Of a DNA stretch of 64,000 nucleotides, positions 45,696 to 56,177 are shown one piece after another. Origin of the DNA: Simmondsia chinensis (taxonomy: Eukaryota; Streptophyta; Magnoliopsida; Caryophyllales; Simmondsiaceae); the NCBI GenBank assembly GCA_018398585.1, contig JAGTTD010000005.1, positions 38,132,750 through 38,196,749 on the forward strand, given 5' to 3'. The position numbers and the translations under genes were made by a program. Numbering within the stretch: position 1 is the first letter of the stretch; each line of letters starts with the position of its first letter. The notes under the pieces are model-generated. The model did no database searches. It saw nothing but the letters and a program-made list of their open reading frames with translations, and was not told where the DNA came from.

Positions 45696-46216
45696 TATGA
45701 AGGAACCATCTATTTCAAAAGCTTAAGCTGATGGGTGAAGGCCCAGGATTGATTTTATACTCTAACATGCCCCCCACACAAATGCTCGTTTGGGCTTGAA
45801 GCAGGATACTGCATAGGCCCACCTCATACCTTATGCTTAAATTGTTTTTAATATTAAAAGTGGGGATTGCTGAAATTCAAACTCGTGACTTCTTGGTCAA
45901 CAAGGCTTTGATACCATGTGAATGAACCATCTTTCCCAAAAGCTTAAGCTGATGGGTGAAGGACCAAGAATAGCTTTATACTCTAACATGCCCCCTTACG
46001 TGAATGCCAATTGGGCTTGAAGTGCGGATAGTGCACATGCCCACTTCATACCTTGTGTTTTTTAATTGTTTTTTTTAATATTGGAAGTGGAAGCCTATTG
46101 AGATTCGAACTTGTGACCTCTTGGTCATCAAGGCTCTGATACCATATCAACGAACCATCATTCCCAAAAGCTTAAGTTGATGGATGAAGGCTTAGGATTA
46201 ATTTGATACTCTAATA
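45696..46216 (-). mobile_element. Tandem TRIM with three LTRs
   Basis: Three 72-bp LTR copies (45696-45767, 45917-45988, 46145-46216) alternate with two internal regions (149 and 156 bp), each internal region having a TGGTATCARAGC-type primer-binding site. The outer flanks CCAGG (45691-45695) and CTAGG (46217-46221) are a TSD with one mismatch, so this is one insertion enlarged by LTR-LTR recombination rather than two insertions. Confidence 0.9.
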
Positions 46217-46224
46217 CTAGGACA

Positions 46225-46395
46225 GTTGACCAGAACACGACCCAAATGACACAATTATTCATGCAAAAAAAAAAGGAAAAAGCTAAAAAACACCAAAAAA
46301 AGGGGCACGAAGAAGCCACGAGAAGGGATTCAAACCCAGGCCTCGCGCATGTTGGGCTCACCCATCCCCCATCTGAGCTACCATTCCCTTAGTGA
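46225..46395 (-). mobile_element. tRNA-derived SINE-like element
   Basis: On the minus strand GGGAATGGTAGCTCAGATGG (box A-like) and CCTGGGTTTGAATCCC (box B) lie about 45 bp apart at about 46325-46395, followed by a T-rich body with A-runs to about 46265. The stem ends do not pair as a tRNA, so a retroposed tRNA relic is favoured. Confidence 0.55.
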
Positions 46396-47724
46396 TTTAT
46401 TAGGGTAAATAAAATATTTAAATATTTTTGGATGATGTCCACCCATGCGTTTTCGTCCCCTATTTTCTCGTGACGTATAGCACTACTAATAAAAAGGAAA
46501 AAGGTTAAAGAAAAACGTTAATCCAGCCCAACGGTCAAATTTTGCAAAAAATAAATGAGCCATGTTGAGTGTCAACATATAGAATCAGTTTCTCTTCTTC
46601 GCTTTACTTTTATTTCTTGCATTCATATATATTTGATAATTTTTGCTCTCGTTTTAGTTATTGACTTTTAAGTTAGGTTTTCTTCGAAGAGCATAGGTCA
46701 TAAAGGAAAGAAAGAATGAAAAAAAAAAAGGAAAAATAGTTAATTCTCTTCTCTCTTCTCAAAATTACGATGCTCAGTCAGTGTGATGCATCTCCTCTCA
46801 AAAGCCATCTCAACTGTTCATCATCATCACATCGACGAAAAGGAATGCACCAAAAGAAACACAAAATGGAGCCACAAGATCGCTTCAAGTGTCCCACTAG
46901 AGACCCACGAGGAAACATCGCTTGACCGGGGAAAGATGTAAACCCTCCAGCATGTATCCCTGCATTATTCACCTTTTAGTGCCCGACGAATATTTCGACC
47001 ATATGAAAATTCTATAAATATAGAAAATTGTACCATCCATACATTTTATTTTCAGAAAGACTTATTACAGAGATTCAGAGAGGAAGCTGACAACTTCACG
47101 TTTCATGGTATAACCTACAAGATGAGTAAATAGTTAGAATGGCCTGCGGGTTTTAACCGTAGGGGAACCATCCGATGCCTAAATTAGTAAGCTATTTATA
47201 GAAGTTTAGGCTAAGGCTTGCTTGCTAGGAATTTTGTACTGGGACACTCGATATATATACTAGGAAATGGGTACAAGAAACTTGGTACTAGGAACTCGGT
47301 AATGGGAGCTTGGTACTAGGAACTCAGTGTACCGACCTCGATACTAGGAACTCGATATTAGGAACTTGAAACTAGACATTGAGTACAAGGCACTCGGCAT
47401 TGGGAGCTTAGTACTCATAAATTAGAGCTCGGGATTAGGGTTGGACATAACTCCAAGCGACCCACACAGCCACTTGGGGTCCGAATTTTAGGGTCCAAAT
47501 TTTCGGGATTTTAATTTTTTAAAATATCAATGCTTAATATTAATAAGTTTTATCATTAAAATTTTCATAATCTATTATATATAAAAGTTTTCATTTAAAA
47601 ATTTTACTTAAGATTCAATAATGTCAAGACCGACCCTCCTCAATACTCGCCCCGATGCAGGTACGCCTAGTTGTGCGTAGGTCTCGCTGCACAACGAAAG
47701 CCTGGGCCATAATGGGCCGCAGAA
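46396..47724. other. Intergenic DNA with a GGTACTAGGAACT minirepeat
   Basis: 47240-47420 holds about ten imperfect copies of a 14-17-bp unit around GGTACTAGGAACTCGG. It follows a segment with CCGATGCCTAAATTAGTA and CTATTTATAGAAG, words common in LTRs, so it may be the 3' part of an old LTR. No gene recognised. Confidence 0.5.
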
Positions 47725-48170
47725 CATATGAAGAAACAGAGACTGAGTTGGCCCAAAGTAAATAGGCCCAATACGAGTATGGAGTGGATATTCATCTCTA
47801 TTCGTGGGTATCTAAAAGATATCCCTTACCCACCCTATAACCGTCCTAATATGCCTACTAAACGATTCCGTATTAATTTTTCAATACTACTTTTAAGAGT
47901 ACAATTATATTTATAATAACAATGATAAATAATTTAGATAATTGAATTTAAGCACATATTTTTTTTTAAATTTGAAATTATTTAAATATATAGTGGAGTG
48001 GGCATGGGGTGGGGCGGGTATAACATTATACCTACACGCATCCCATATCCGCAGTGGGTATTGGCTTTGAGTACTCGACCCGTACCCACTATCCGCCTCA
48101 CTCTATACGTGCTCCAAACGGGGTGGATACCCGGAAGTAATAGGTTTTATCTGCACCATTACCATCCCTA
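47725..48170. mobile_element. hAT-like MITE, TAGGGATGGCAATG family, right end clear
   Basis: The right end, reversed, is TAGGGATGGTAATGGTGCAG, and the interior has the family's GGGTAC/CCCGCC motifs. The left end (near AGGCCCAATACGAGTATGG) is diverged and no TSD was found. Confidence 0.55.
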
Positions 48171-48509
48171 CTCAATTATAGTGCTTTGTCTCTTTCTTCT
48201 ACCTAAACATGTGAAGGGCGAGCAGCGTATCATTTTGAAAATCTTGGGAAAGTAATATTTTGTATGTATTGTATTATGATTATTCCTATGGTGCAGGACA
48301 TTCCTTATTCAATCGATATATGTGACTTTACCCTTTAGAACATCACTTGCATCATACTTGGACTTGTGTTAAGTTTCCTAAAGAATTGGCTTTTTATATC
48401 TGCTCGTGTTACTCGGTTTGTCTTACTAGCTCCTCAGATGTGTTTATCAACACTACTATTGTTCGTGTTAAATAATAGCAAACTGCTTATGTTTTTTCTA
48501 CCAACACAC

Positions 48510-48511
48510 AC

Positions 48512-48552
<41 letters not shown>
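48510..48552. repeat. (ATA/AAT)n microsatellite
   Basis: About 14 uninterrupted AAT trinucleotides. Confidence 0.95.
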
Positions 48553-48553
<1 letters not shown>

Positions 48554-48839
48554 TTTTCATAAGTGAACACTCAAGCTTATATTTTATGTGATATTTTTTT
48601 TTTGAGCAGAACAAAGCCCATGTAATGTATTCTTAAACTTTGTTCTAATAGAAATACTTTTAGATTAACTAAGTTTTTGTATTTTCTTTTCCATGATATT
48701 TTTTTTAACATTAAGACATTAAAAACATTTTCTTTCATTTTATATTTATATTTGGTAGAAGATTTTTTTTTCTTCTGTGCATCCCATGTGTCCCTCTCTC
48801 TTTATATATATATATATTTTTTTTTCCCCTTCACATATT

Positions 48840-50315
48840 GAGCCGTTGCCCGAAATAGCCTAAAAAAAAATATTACCCAAAATAACATATTTGTAATATT
48901 ATTTCCTAAACTAGCCTCTATATCAACAATTTTAATTTTTTTTCTTTTTTTTGTTTTCTTTTTGAAAAAAAGGTGGCAGGGTGGCAGACTCTGCCACTTT
49001 TTTGTTTTTTTTTTTGTTTTTTTATAAAATTATTTATTGAATAAAATGGTAGGAATGTTGTCATTTAATTTTGTATAAATTAAATAAAACATATAAATTT
49101 ATTTACTGTTATATTATATTTATCTTTATATGACCTTTAAATTTATTTTATTATGAAACTATGGATTTAATAAAATATATTAATTTTTTATTATTATGTT
49201 ATATTTAGTTTTATAGTATATGTTTTATCCAAATTGCATTTAAATTATGTATATAATTAATAATAAAAAATTTAAATTAAGTTATTTATTAAATATTATA
49301 TTATATTATTTATAAATATTTTATAGGTTATTTATTATTAGAGCTGTCTAATAATAGTCTTATATATGTTCATATAACATTTAATATAAATTATTATTTT
49401 TAAAAAACTATACAATGTAAATTTTCAAATATTATTATTTTTAAAGGCCTATATAACATATACTTCTATTATCTCCAGAATTCTTTGCTGTTAAAAACAT
49501 GTATTATTGTTCCAAATTTTCGAGAGAAAAAATTTTCTAAAATTTTTGAATTTCAATAGTGTTAATTTTTTTTTTTTGCAACATATATATATATATATAT
49601 TATGGAATATAAGATATTAAAGGTACCTCATTATATATATTGATATGTCTAGATATCTATGTGATAAATGATAAAATTTTAGAGTACCTAAGAAATAATT
49701 TTTTAATATCTTAAAAAATATTACATAATTATTTATGTATTTATATAATAATTAAAAGATTATTGTTGAGAATGAAAGAAGAAAGTTATATTAATAATTA
49801 TAAATTTAAAATAGGATAGGAGTTAATGGCCTTTAAAAATAATAATTTATGATAAATTTTATTTTAAAAAATTACTATTATTAGATAGTTTTATTAATGA
49901 GAAAAGTATAAAATTATGTATTTATAATAAAATTTAATATTTAATAAATAACTTAACTTTAATTTTTTTTATTATAAGTTATATACATTATTTAAATATA
50001 ATTTATATATTGTAAAAAAAATTTTAAATAAATATGTTGTAAAGATAAATGTAATATAATAATAAACAAATTAATATATTTTATTTAATAAATAATTTTA
50101 TAAAAAAATAAAAAATAATAAGTGGCAGGGTCTGCCACCCTGCCACCTTTTTATTGAAAAGAGGTACCTCCCTCGAGCGAGGTACCCAAAAACAAAAAAG
50201 AGAAAATAAATAAAAAATTAAAATTACTGACGTGGATACTAGTTTAAGAAATAATCTTACAAATATATTATTTTAGGTAATATTTTTTTTTTCAGGCTAT
50301 TTCGGACAACGGCTC
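48840..50315. mobile_element. Mutator-like foldback element, 1.48 kb
   Basis: The ends are GAGCCGTTGCCCGAAATAGC and, reversed, GAGCCGTTGTCCGAAATAGC. The perfect 9-bp TSD TCACATATT lies at 48831-48839 and 50316-50324. Inversion continues inward: an AGGTGGCAGGGTGGCAG...TCTGCCAC block near 48970-49000 faces GTGGCAGGGTCTGCCACCC near 50121-50145. AT-rich words such as AAAGATAAATGTAATATAAT on the right mirror ATTATATTTATCTTTA on the left. Each arm appears to be about 700 bp. No protein is encoded. Confidence 0.85.
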
Positions 50316-50339
50316 TCACATATTTCTATTCTTCTAGCT

Positions 50340-50760
50340 TGGAGTCATTACCTAAAATGACTTTAAAAATAAAAATATTACCTTAAATAACTTACTTTAA
50401 AAAATATTTACCACACTAACTCCCACCATGACATTTCTCAAGTTTTTAAAATTTTTTTGCATTTTTTTTTATCAGAATTTTTTTTAAAATTAATACCCCC
50501 TATTGGAGGGAGGTACTGCAAATGTCAGCACATTTTTTTGTAGGTTTTTTAAAATTTTTAAATAAAAATATTAATAAATTAAATATATTAATTCTAATTT
50601 TATTATTATATTATATTTAACTTTATAATGCACATTTTAGTTAAATTATAAACATAATTTATAATAAAATATTTGATTCAAAAAAATTTATAATAAAATA
50701 TATATATATATATATATTTATTTATTAATATTATGTATGTATTTTGCTTGAGAGTACAGA
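50340..50760. repeat. Partial MITE arm related to the neighbouring element
   Basis: Begins GGAGTCATTACCTAAAATGA then TTAAAAATAAAAATATTACC, similar to the left arm at 13325. No matching right arm was found. An (AT)n run is at about 50698-50716. Confidence 0.45.
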
Positions 50761-50799
50761 GTTGATCTTATCTCTACTAGTTGCCGTAGTAAAAAGGCC

Positions 50800-52063
50800 T
50801 TGGGTTGGAGAGAGTTCTCAAGCAAACAAATCGAGGTAAGTACTCTTGCATAGTTTTTAATTCTTTTTAGGTTCTGTTTGTAATTACAGTTGTTAGGATG
50901 TTAGTTATCTTAAAATTAATATTAATTTGATATAATTTATATTTGATTTGAGTGATATTTGATTAAGATTGAATTACTTAAATAAGTTTGATCTGATCTG
51001 ATTTGATATTTTAAATTAGATTAGATCTATGTAATTCGATTATAAATAGGGCTTAAAGTTGAGCGGTGAGATGGAGAAAAAAAATAGAGGGGAAAAATGT
51101 GAAGAGTTTCAGTGATTTGTAAAGGGTATCTGGGGCGGGGGGAAAAATGAGATATTGATGTTGAGACGTATTTTAATTGAGATGCATTAGTAAGAGTTTT
51201 GTAGCTTCTTTTATCAAAAGTTATGTTGTGAGAGGGTTGGTGGCTCCCCGTTCAAAATCTATATTAAGGAGGGTTTGTGACTTGCCGTACAACAGTTATA
51301 CTTTGAGAGGGTAGGTGACTGTGCAATATTCACATTGATGTTGGGCTTGTCGGTTATAATTAGATATTGTAATTTCTAAATTTTATAGTGGATGAGGCAT
51401 CCATTTGGATCCCGTGGTTTTTTCCTCTGGTTGAGATAGGATTTCCACGTAAATATCAATGTGTTAATTTTTTTTGTTTTTCGCTTCCATGTGTGCTTAA
51501 TTGCGATTATTTCCAACTGTTTGTCTTATGGTTTTCCCCTCTATCTTAGAGGCTCTCCCTGTTTGAAAATAAGACTATTGAGCAATCAAAATTTGAACTT
51601 TAAGACAAACAAAAGGAGCCCGAGACAGACAAGATGTATCAGAAGAACGAACCCTAAACTTCTAGAATTTTGTGATTCTTTGTCTTATCACGATGAAATG
51701 ACAAACAATTTCTTATAGTATGTAGGTATTATCGATTGGAGAAGGTTTGTCGCGATGTAATCAAATTTCGCTGATCTCATATATAGTGTCGTAATCATGT
51801 GTCATATCTATATTTTAGGATTAAATTTTCCTCGTTTTTGACAAAGCATCACCAAAAGCCTGCCATAGGATACATATGTGATAACATTTTTAAATCTTAG
51901 TGCAGTTTATTGTGTATATTAAAACCGTGCGGTAATTAAGTGATTGATTCTAACAGTAAATATACCAGTTCTTTTATTATCTGTTCAATTACTCATTCAT
52001 CTGTTTATTCCTCTCATGCTTTTGTAATGTATGTTAGTCATTTTGTGATTGGTCAGATTCATC
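50800..52063 (+). promoter_or_regulatory. Promoter/5' leader region of BAHD gene 1, possible leader intron
   Basis: A strong donor-like GAG/GTAAGT at 50836 and an acceptor-like GTGATTGGTCAG at 52056 could delimit a 1.2-kb 5'-UTR intron ending 7 bp before the ATG at 52064. Within it, 51170-51460 is an LTR-like fragment in plus orientation with GGTTGGTGGCTCCCCGTTCA subrepeats and GGATCCCGTGGTTTTTTCC, matching 7335-7690. Splicing is inferred from sequence only. Confidence 0.4.
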
Positions 52064-54156
52064 ATGGCAATAGTCAAAATATCAGAATGCGTCATCAAGC
52101 CAGAACACATAGTAGAGACGGCAAAGCATCATTGCTACTTGGGGCCAACTGATCTAGTCATGCTCTCCATGGATTACATGCAAAAGGGTTTCCTATTTGT
52201 CAAGCCTCCACCTACAAATAACCAAGAAGTCCTGGTCCCGGTTCTCTTAGAGAAGCTTAAACGCTCCTTATCTATTGCCCTTACACATTTTTACCCGCTA
52301 GCTGGTCAATTAGAGACGCAGGTAAATGAGAGAAACCATTCTTGTTTGGTATGTATAAACTGCAACAAGGGCCGTGGGGCGAGGCTCATCCATGCGACCG
52401 TAGACATCACAATGTCGAATATTCTCTCACCTGTAGATGTACCTCTGGTGGTGCAGTCCCTTTTTGACCTAGGTGAAAGAACAATAAACCATGATGGCCA
52501 CACCAAGCCGTTATTGTCAATTCAGGTAATAGAGTTGGTTGGTTATGTCTTCATTTTATATCCTAAGAATCATCATGTCAATGAACCTTTTTCTGTTTCT
52601 CGATCACTAATCAGTCATAGATTAGCACTACAGAAACTCCTTGTAAGTTTCGTCTTTGATTTCTTCTGTAAAATTAAGCGAAGTTCAACTGAAGCCTCAT
52701 TCGAATTAGTTATTAGTCACATATATAATTATAATCGTTATATAAGGAAAAAAAAAATCATGTGATCCTTAGGGCAACAAATGTGCTACGTAGTGTGTTG
52801 TCGCTATTCAAGGGGTTTCAGTGAAATTATCGAATTTAACATGACCTACTTATTGAATTGGTAGTGACCCTCAATCCTACCCAATCAATAAACAAATAAC
52901 TTGCAAGTTTCTTATTTAACTAATTGGGTACGAGTTACTGGACAATTTAGCGACTTGCCAACAATATGAACTTAGAAATGAAGATATGTCATAAGTTTAT
53001 ATCTTCTTTATAATTTGTAGATAAAAGGGAGGGCGAACCTATAGACGATTTGTCAAACAGTTCCATAAAGTAAAATACAAAAAGTTGCAACCTCTTTGTC
53101 AAACAATTCCTAATTAACCTAAAACTAATTATAGGAGTAAATACGAAAGGTAAAATATCAAATACAAAAGTACAAAATACGTAATATTTCAACGGTAAAA
53201 TTCATCACTAAATCACATATTTTTGGAAATGATGATTTTCAGCAACCTATCCTTGTTGTTTGTTGATCTAGGTAACAGAGTTGGTAGATGCCATCTTCAT
53301 CGGTTGTTGCATGAATCATTCTGTTGCTGATGGGACCTCTTTGTGGCATTTCATCGATGTGTGGTCTAAGATATTTGAAACAAATTGTGAAGACACCCTT
53401 ATTTCGAATCTACCTATACACCAACGTTGGTTTCTTGACGGCTATGACCCACGCATCAACCTTCCCTACATCCACCCAGATGAGTACATAACAAGATGGG
53501 AACCACCTCAACTTAGAGAACGGATCTTCCATTTCTCCCCCGATTCCATGGCCAAGCTCAAGGCAACAGCCAACGCTGAGCAAGGAGCACATGATATCTC
53601 CTCCTTTCAAGCATTGTCGGCCCTTATATGGCGGTCTATAACTCGAGCACGATGCCTAGAAAGCAACCAAGAAACATGTTGCTGGATAGTAGCTTCAAGC
53701 AGGCACAAACTAAACCCACCTTTACCAAATGAATCCCTCTGTAATGCCCTTTACGGACCTAACGTCACTCTCATGACAAGTGAGCTACTAGGGAGTGGCT
53801 TGGGCCATGCTGCACGTCTATTAAACCAAGCAATCAAGAACCAAGGTGTAAGTGACTGGATGAAGAGTTGGATGGAGTCTCCTTTCATACCGAAAACCGG
53901 TTGGACCTCACCAAATAGTGTGCTCATAGGTGGCTCGCCTAGGCTCGGCACTTATGGTCCATTGTTTGGGCTAGGACAAGCCAAGGCGATTCGTAGTGGG
54001 TACGGGAATAAATTTGATGGGAAGGTAACAACCAATGTCGGGACCCAAGGGAGAGGAAGTGTGATTGTTGAGGTCTGCCTTTTGCCCCATGTAATGAGTG
54101 CACTCGAGGCAGATGAGGAGTTCACTGCCGCCTTCATTTTACCTTCTCATGCATGA
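52064..54156 (+). CDS. BAHD acyltransferase, gene 1 of a tandem array
   Basis: Two exons, 52064-52525 and 53272-54156, with a phase-0 GT-AG intron after Gln154; 448 residues, normal for BAHD enzymes. The family transfers acyl groups from CoA thioesters to alcohols or amines in the cytosol. The HxxxD motif is intact as HSVAD (170-174) in CCMNHSVADG; YFYPLAGQ-type sequence HFYPLAGQ (75-82) is typical. The protein resembles the uncharacterised At3g50280-type branch (MAIVKISECVIKP start, LSMDYMQKG). Unusually, the C-terminal DFGWG is LFGLG (395-399): the Asp and Trp are gone, though flanking AIRSGYGNKFDGKV is well kept. No stop or frameshift. The start at 52064 is preferred over 52049 because genes 2 and 3 begin at the same relative position. 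Reading straight through the donor gives a 238-residue frame, discussed under findings. A retroposon fragment begins about 35 bp past the stop. Confidence 0.9.
52526..52594 (+). pseudogene. Decayed copy of the exon-2 start inside the BAHD gene 1 intron
   Basis: The first 69 bp of the intron, in frame with exon 1, read VIELVGYVFILYPKNHHVNE. The true exon 2 starts VTELVDAIFIGCCMNHSVAD. They align without gaps with V, ELV, F-I, NH, V and a later S in register (10 of 23 residues over the aligned block, about 41 of 69 nucleotides by eye count). HxxxD would be HHVNE, so the copy is not catalytic. Confidence 0.6.
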
Positions 54157-54190
54157 TCAAGCGCAGCACACACGATTTTTGGAGTAAGCT

Positions 54191-54330
54191 TTTTTTTTTT
54201 TTTTTCGATAATTAGCGATAAAATCGCGGAACAAGCAGGCTATTCGACAAAGCGAAACCTGAAGTCACTCGAACAATAGCGGGGGAAATTTCCTTGAATG
54301 ATGTCTTTTTTTTTTTTTTTTACCGGAGTT
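54191..54330 (-). mobile_element. Poly(A)-tailed retroposon fragment
   Basis: A T-run then TCGATAATTAGCGATAAAATCG, CGGAACAAGCAGGCTATTCG: the 3' terminus of the 17104-17366 family on the minus strand, strongly 5'-truncated, just downstream of BAHD gene 1. Confidence 0.7.
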
Positions 54331-54483
54331 AATCCATTTTAGACGCAAATTTATCGATATAAATTTTCTGTAAGTCAATGACCTTTTGACTAAGTTATTA
54401 GTTGAATTATTCATAACAAAAACAAAACAATACAAAAATGTGTTGCATCCCATCATATCTTGTGTATATTGTCATTGTTGCCC

Positions 54484-54720
54484 CTACCAAAGAGGGCACC
54501 AACACGACGTCACCGGATCCCATTAGAACTTCGAAGTTAAGCGTGCTTCGGCGAGAGTAGTACTAGGATGGGTGACCTCCTGGGAAGTTCTCACCCTCCA
54601 GTTGGGGGCACTGGGAAACAGCCTCTCTTCAGTTGAACACCCTGACGGGGGAAGGCTGCGTACATCCACCCCCCCAGACCCTACGTAGGCGGGAGCCCTT
54701 GAGGCGCTGGGTATGTTCCT
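54484..54720 (+). mobile_element. 5S-rRNA-headed SINE, copy B (full length, perfect TSD)
   Basis: A 237-bp unit in a perfect 17-bp TSD TATTGTCATTGTTGCCC (54467-54483 and 54721-54737). Head: GAGGGCACCAACACG, CACCGGATCCCATTAGAACT, AAGTTAAGCGTGCTTCGGCG, AGTAGTACTAGGATGGGTGA, CCTCCTGGGAAG. This is plant 5S rRNA almost from its 5' side through box A, intermediate element and box C. Tail: CCAGTTGGGGGCACTGGGAA, CAGCCTCTCTTCAG, GGGGGAAGGCTGCGTACATC, CCCTACGTAGGCGGGAGCCC, GGCGCTGGGTATGTTCCT, i.e. the Au-like tail without the (TTG)n terminus. It lies between BAHD genes 1 and 2. Confidence 0.95.
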
Positions 54721-54765
54721 TATTGTCATTGTTGCCCTTGTATGATGCTCTGCTTCCAAAAATGC

Positions 54766-55230
54766 TATAAAAAAGGATTTTTTTTATTGAAACTACCTAA
54801 ATTTTAGGTACGGTTTTAAGAAATCACATAATTTTTTTAATTTTTTAAAGTCCCATCTAAAAATTTTTAGTATCATATCTTAATGTTAACACTGTTAGAA
54901 TCAGTTAATTTTTGTAGACGTGACTTTTGAAAAAAATAAAATAATTTAAAAATTTTGAATTTAATTTAAAATAGTTTAAAAAATATTTGAAATATCTAAA
55001 AATTATAAGTATTTGAAAGATAATTTTTATATTTGAATAAATATTTTTTTTAAAATGTCACGTAAGTGAAAACTAACGGATGTTGACGGGTGTTACATTA
55101 AGGTATGACATTAGAAAACTTTAAAAAGTTTAAGTGTGATTTTAAAAACTAAAAAATATAGGTATTTTTTTAAAATTTAACCTAAAATTTAAGTGGTTTT
55201 AGTTTAAAAAAAATCCTTTTTTTTTATAAT
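54766..55230. mobile_element. AT-rich MITE, family of 4242-4698
   Basis: The inverted ends are long: TATAAAAAAGGATTTTTTTT then AAACTACCTAAATTTTAGG on the left, mirrored on the right by CCTAAAATTTAAGTGG and AAAAAATCCTTTTTTTTTAT. Internal GTTAATTTTTGTAGACGTGA faces GTGAAAACTAACGG. A TA target site is possible but ambiguous. Confidence 0.7.
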
Positions 55231-56170
55231 AGAAGTAATAAATTTGACAAAATATGTCAATTGATGACAGATGAAATAATAATTAAACTATTGTTTTCTT
55301 ATTTTTAATTTTGAGTATAATAATTAAACTATTGTTTTCTTATTTTTAATTTTGAGTATTCAATCAAATAACTACATTAGTTACATATATTTAGGGGTGT
55401 GAGAGAACTGCATCCAACCAATTGAGCATGCCCTTGGTCGAACATGAGATCGATAAGGCATTTGAGTCGAGCTCTTATCAATCTTTGAACCTTTGTTCGA
55501 GCTCAGTTCAATAAAATTTTAACTTGTTCAAAACCTGAGATAATCCAACCTAAGGGACCTTAAACCGAGATATGTCAAAAACTAAAATGATGTGGTGTTA
55601 CTTATTTCGATCGGGACTAGAAATGACGCAACTTGATTCATTTAAGAACAAGATGGCTCGAGCCCTAAATTACCTTACCCAACTCAAACATGACCCATGT
55701 TATCGAAGACCAAGAACGATCATATCTAATTTGCAAAGAAAACCGCTACAACTTGAGCATGATATGATTTGACCCCACTGAACTCGATTCAAGTTGATCC
55801 AAAGCTTGAAATGAATCAAATCTGAAATAATATGATCTGAAATGGTCCAAGTAGGACTAATTGATGGTTTGTGCAAGAAGGGACTGTATTATTTTTAAAA
55901 GTGTATTCCCAAAGGCAAAAGCTAGTGTACGAGATGAGAAGAAGCTCATGCGCCTCATTTTGGCGCATGGGCTAGGATGTTCTAAGACTTTCTTACTGTA
56001 GGGATCGCTACAGGACTTCCCTATTGTGCTTTCCTTGAGTCTTCTATAAATATCTCTGTAGCATTTTACTGTTTATTATCAAAATTAAAGTCACATCGTA
56101 ACGGAGCATTTACTCTTATTCTCAACGGCTCTTACTCTTCCTTATAATCCATTGCCTTCTTATCTACACA
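55231..56170. other. Intergenic DNA, LTR-like segment at the right
   Basis: A 55-bp stretch (AATAATTAAACTATTGTTTT and following) is directly repeated at 55279-55310 and 55319-55350. 55920-56110 (CTTCTATAAATATCTCTGTA, then TTATTATCAAAATTAAAGTC) has the look of an LTR leader. No gene recognised. Confidence 0.4.
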
Positions 56171-56177
56171 ATTTTGG

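Noticed and set aside
45696..46216. Two independent adjacent TRIM insertions
   Set aside because: The central LTR is shared and only the outermost flanks match as a TSD, so one insertion with later LTR recombination is simpler.
46310..46395. A tRNA gene on the minus strand (TAGCTCAG...GGGTTTGAATCCC)
   Set aside because: The ends do not form an acceptor stem and the sequence continues into an A/T-rich body, consistent with a tRNA-derived retroposon.
52526..52765. Gene 1 exon 1 continuing to a 238-residue protein
   Set aside because: The frame passes through a canonical donor conserved in position with gene 2. The continuation lacks BAHD sequence beyond the fossil segment, and the real exon 2 is in phase at 53272.
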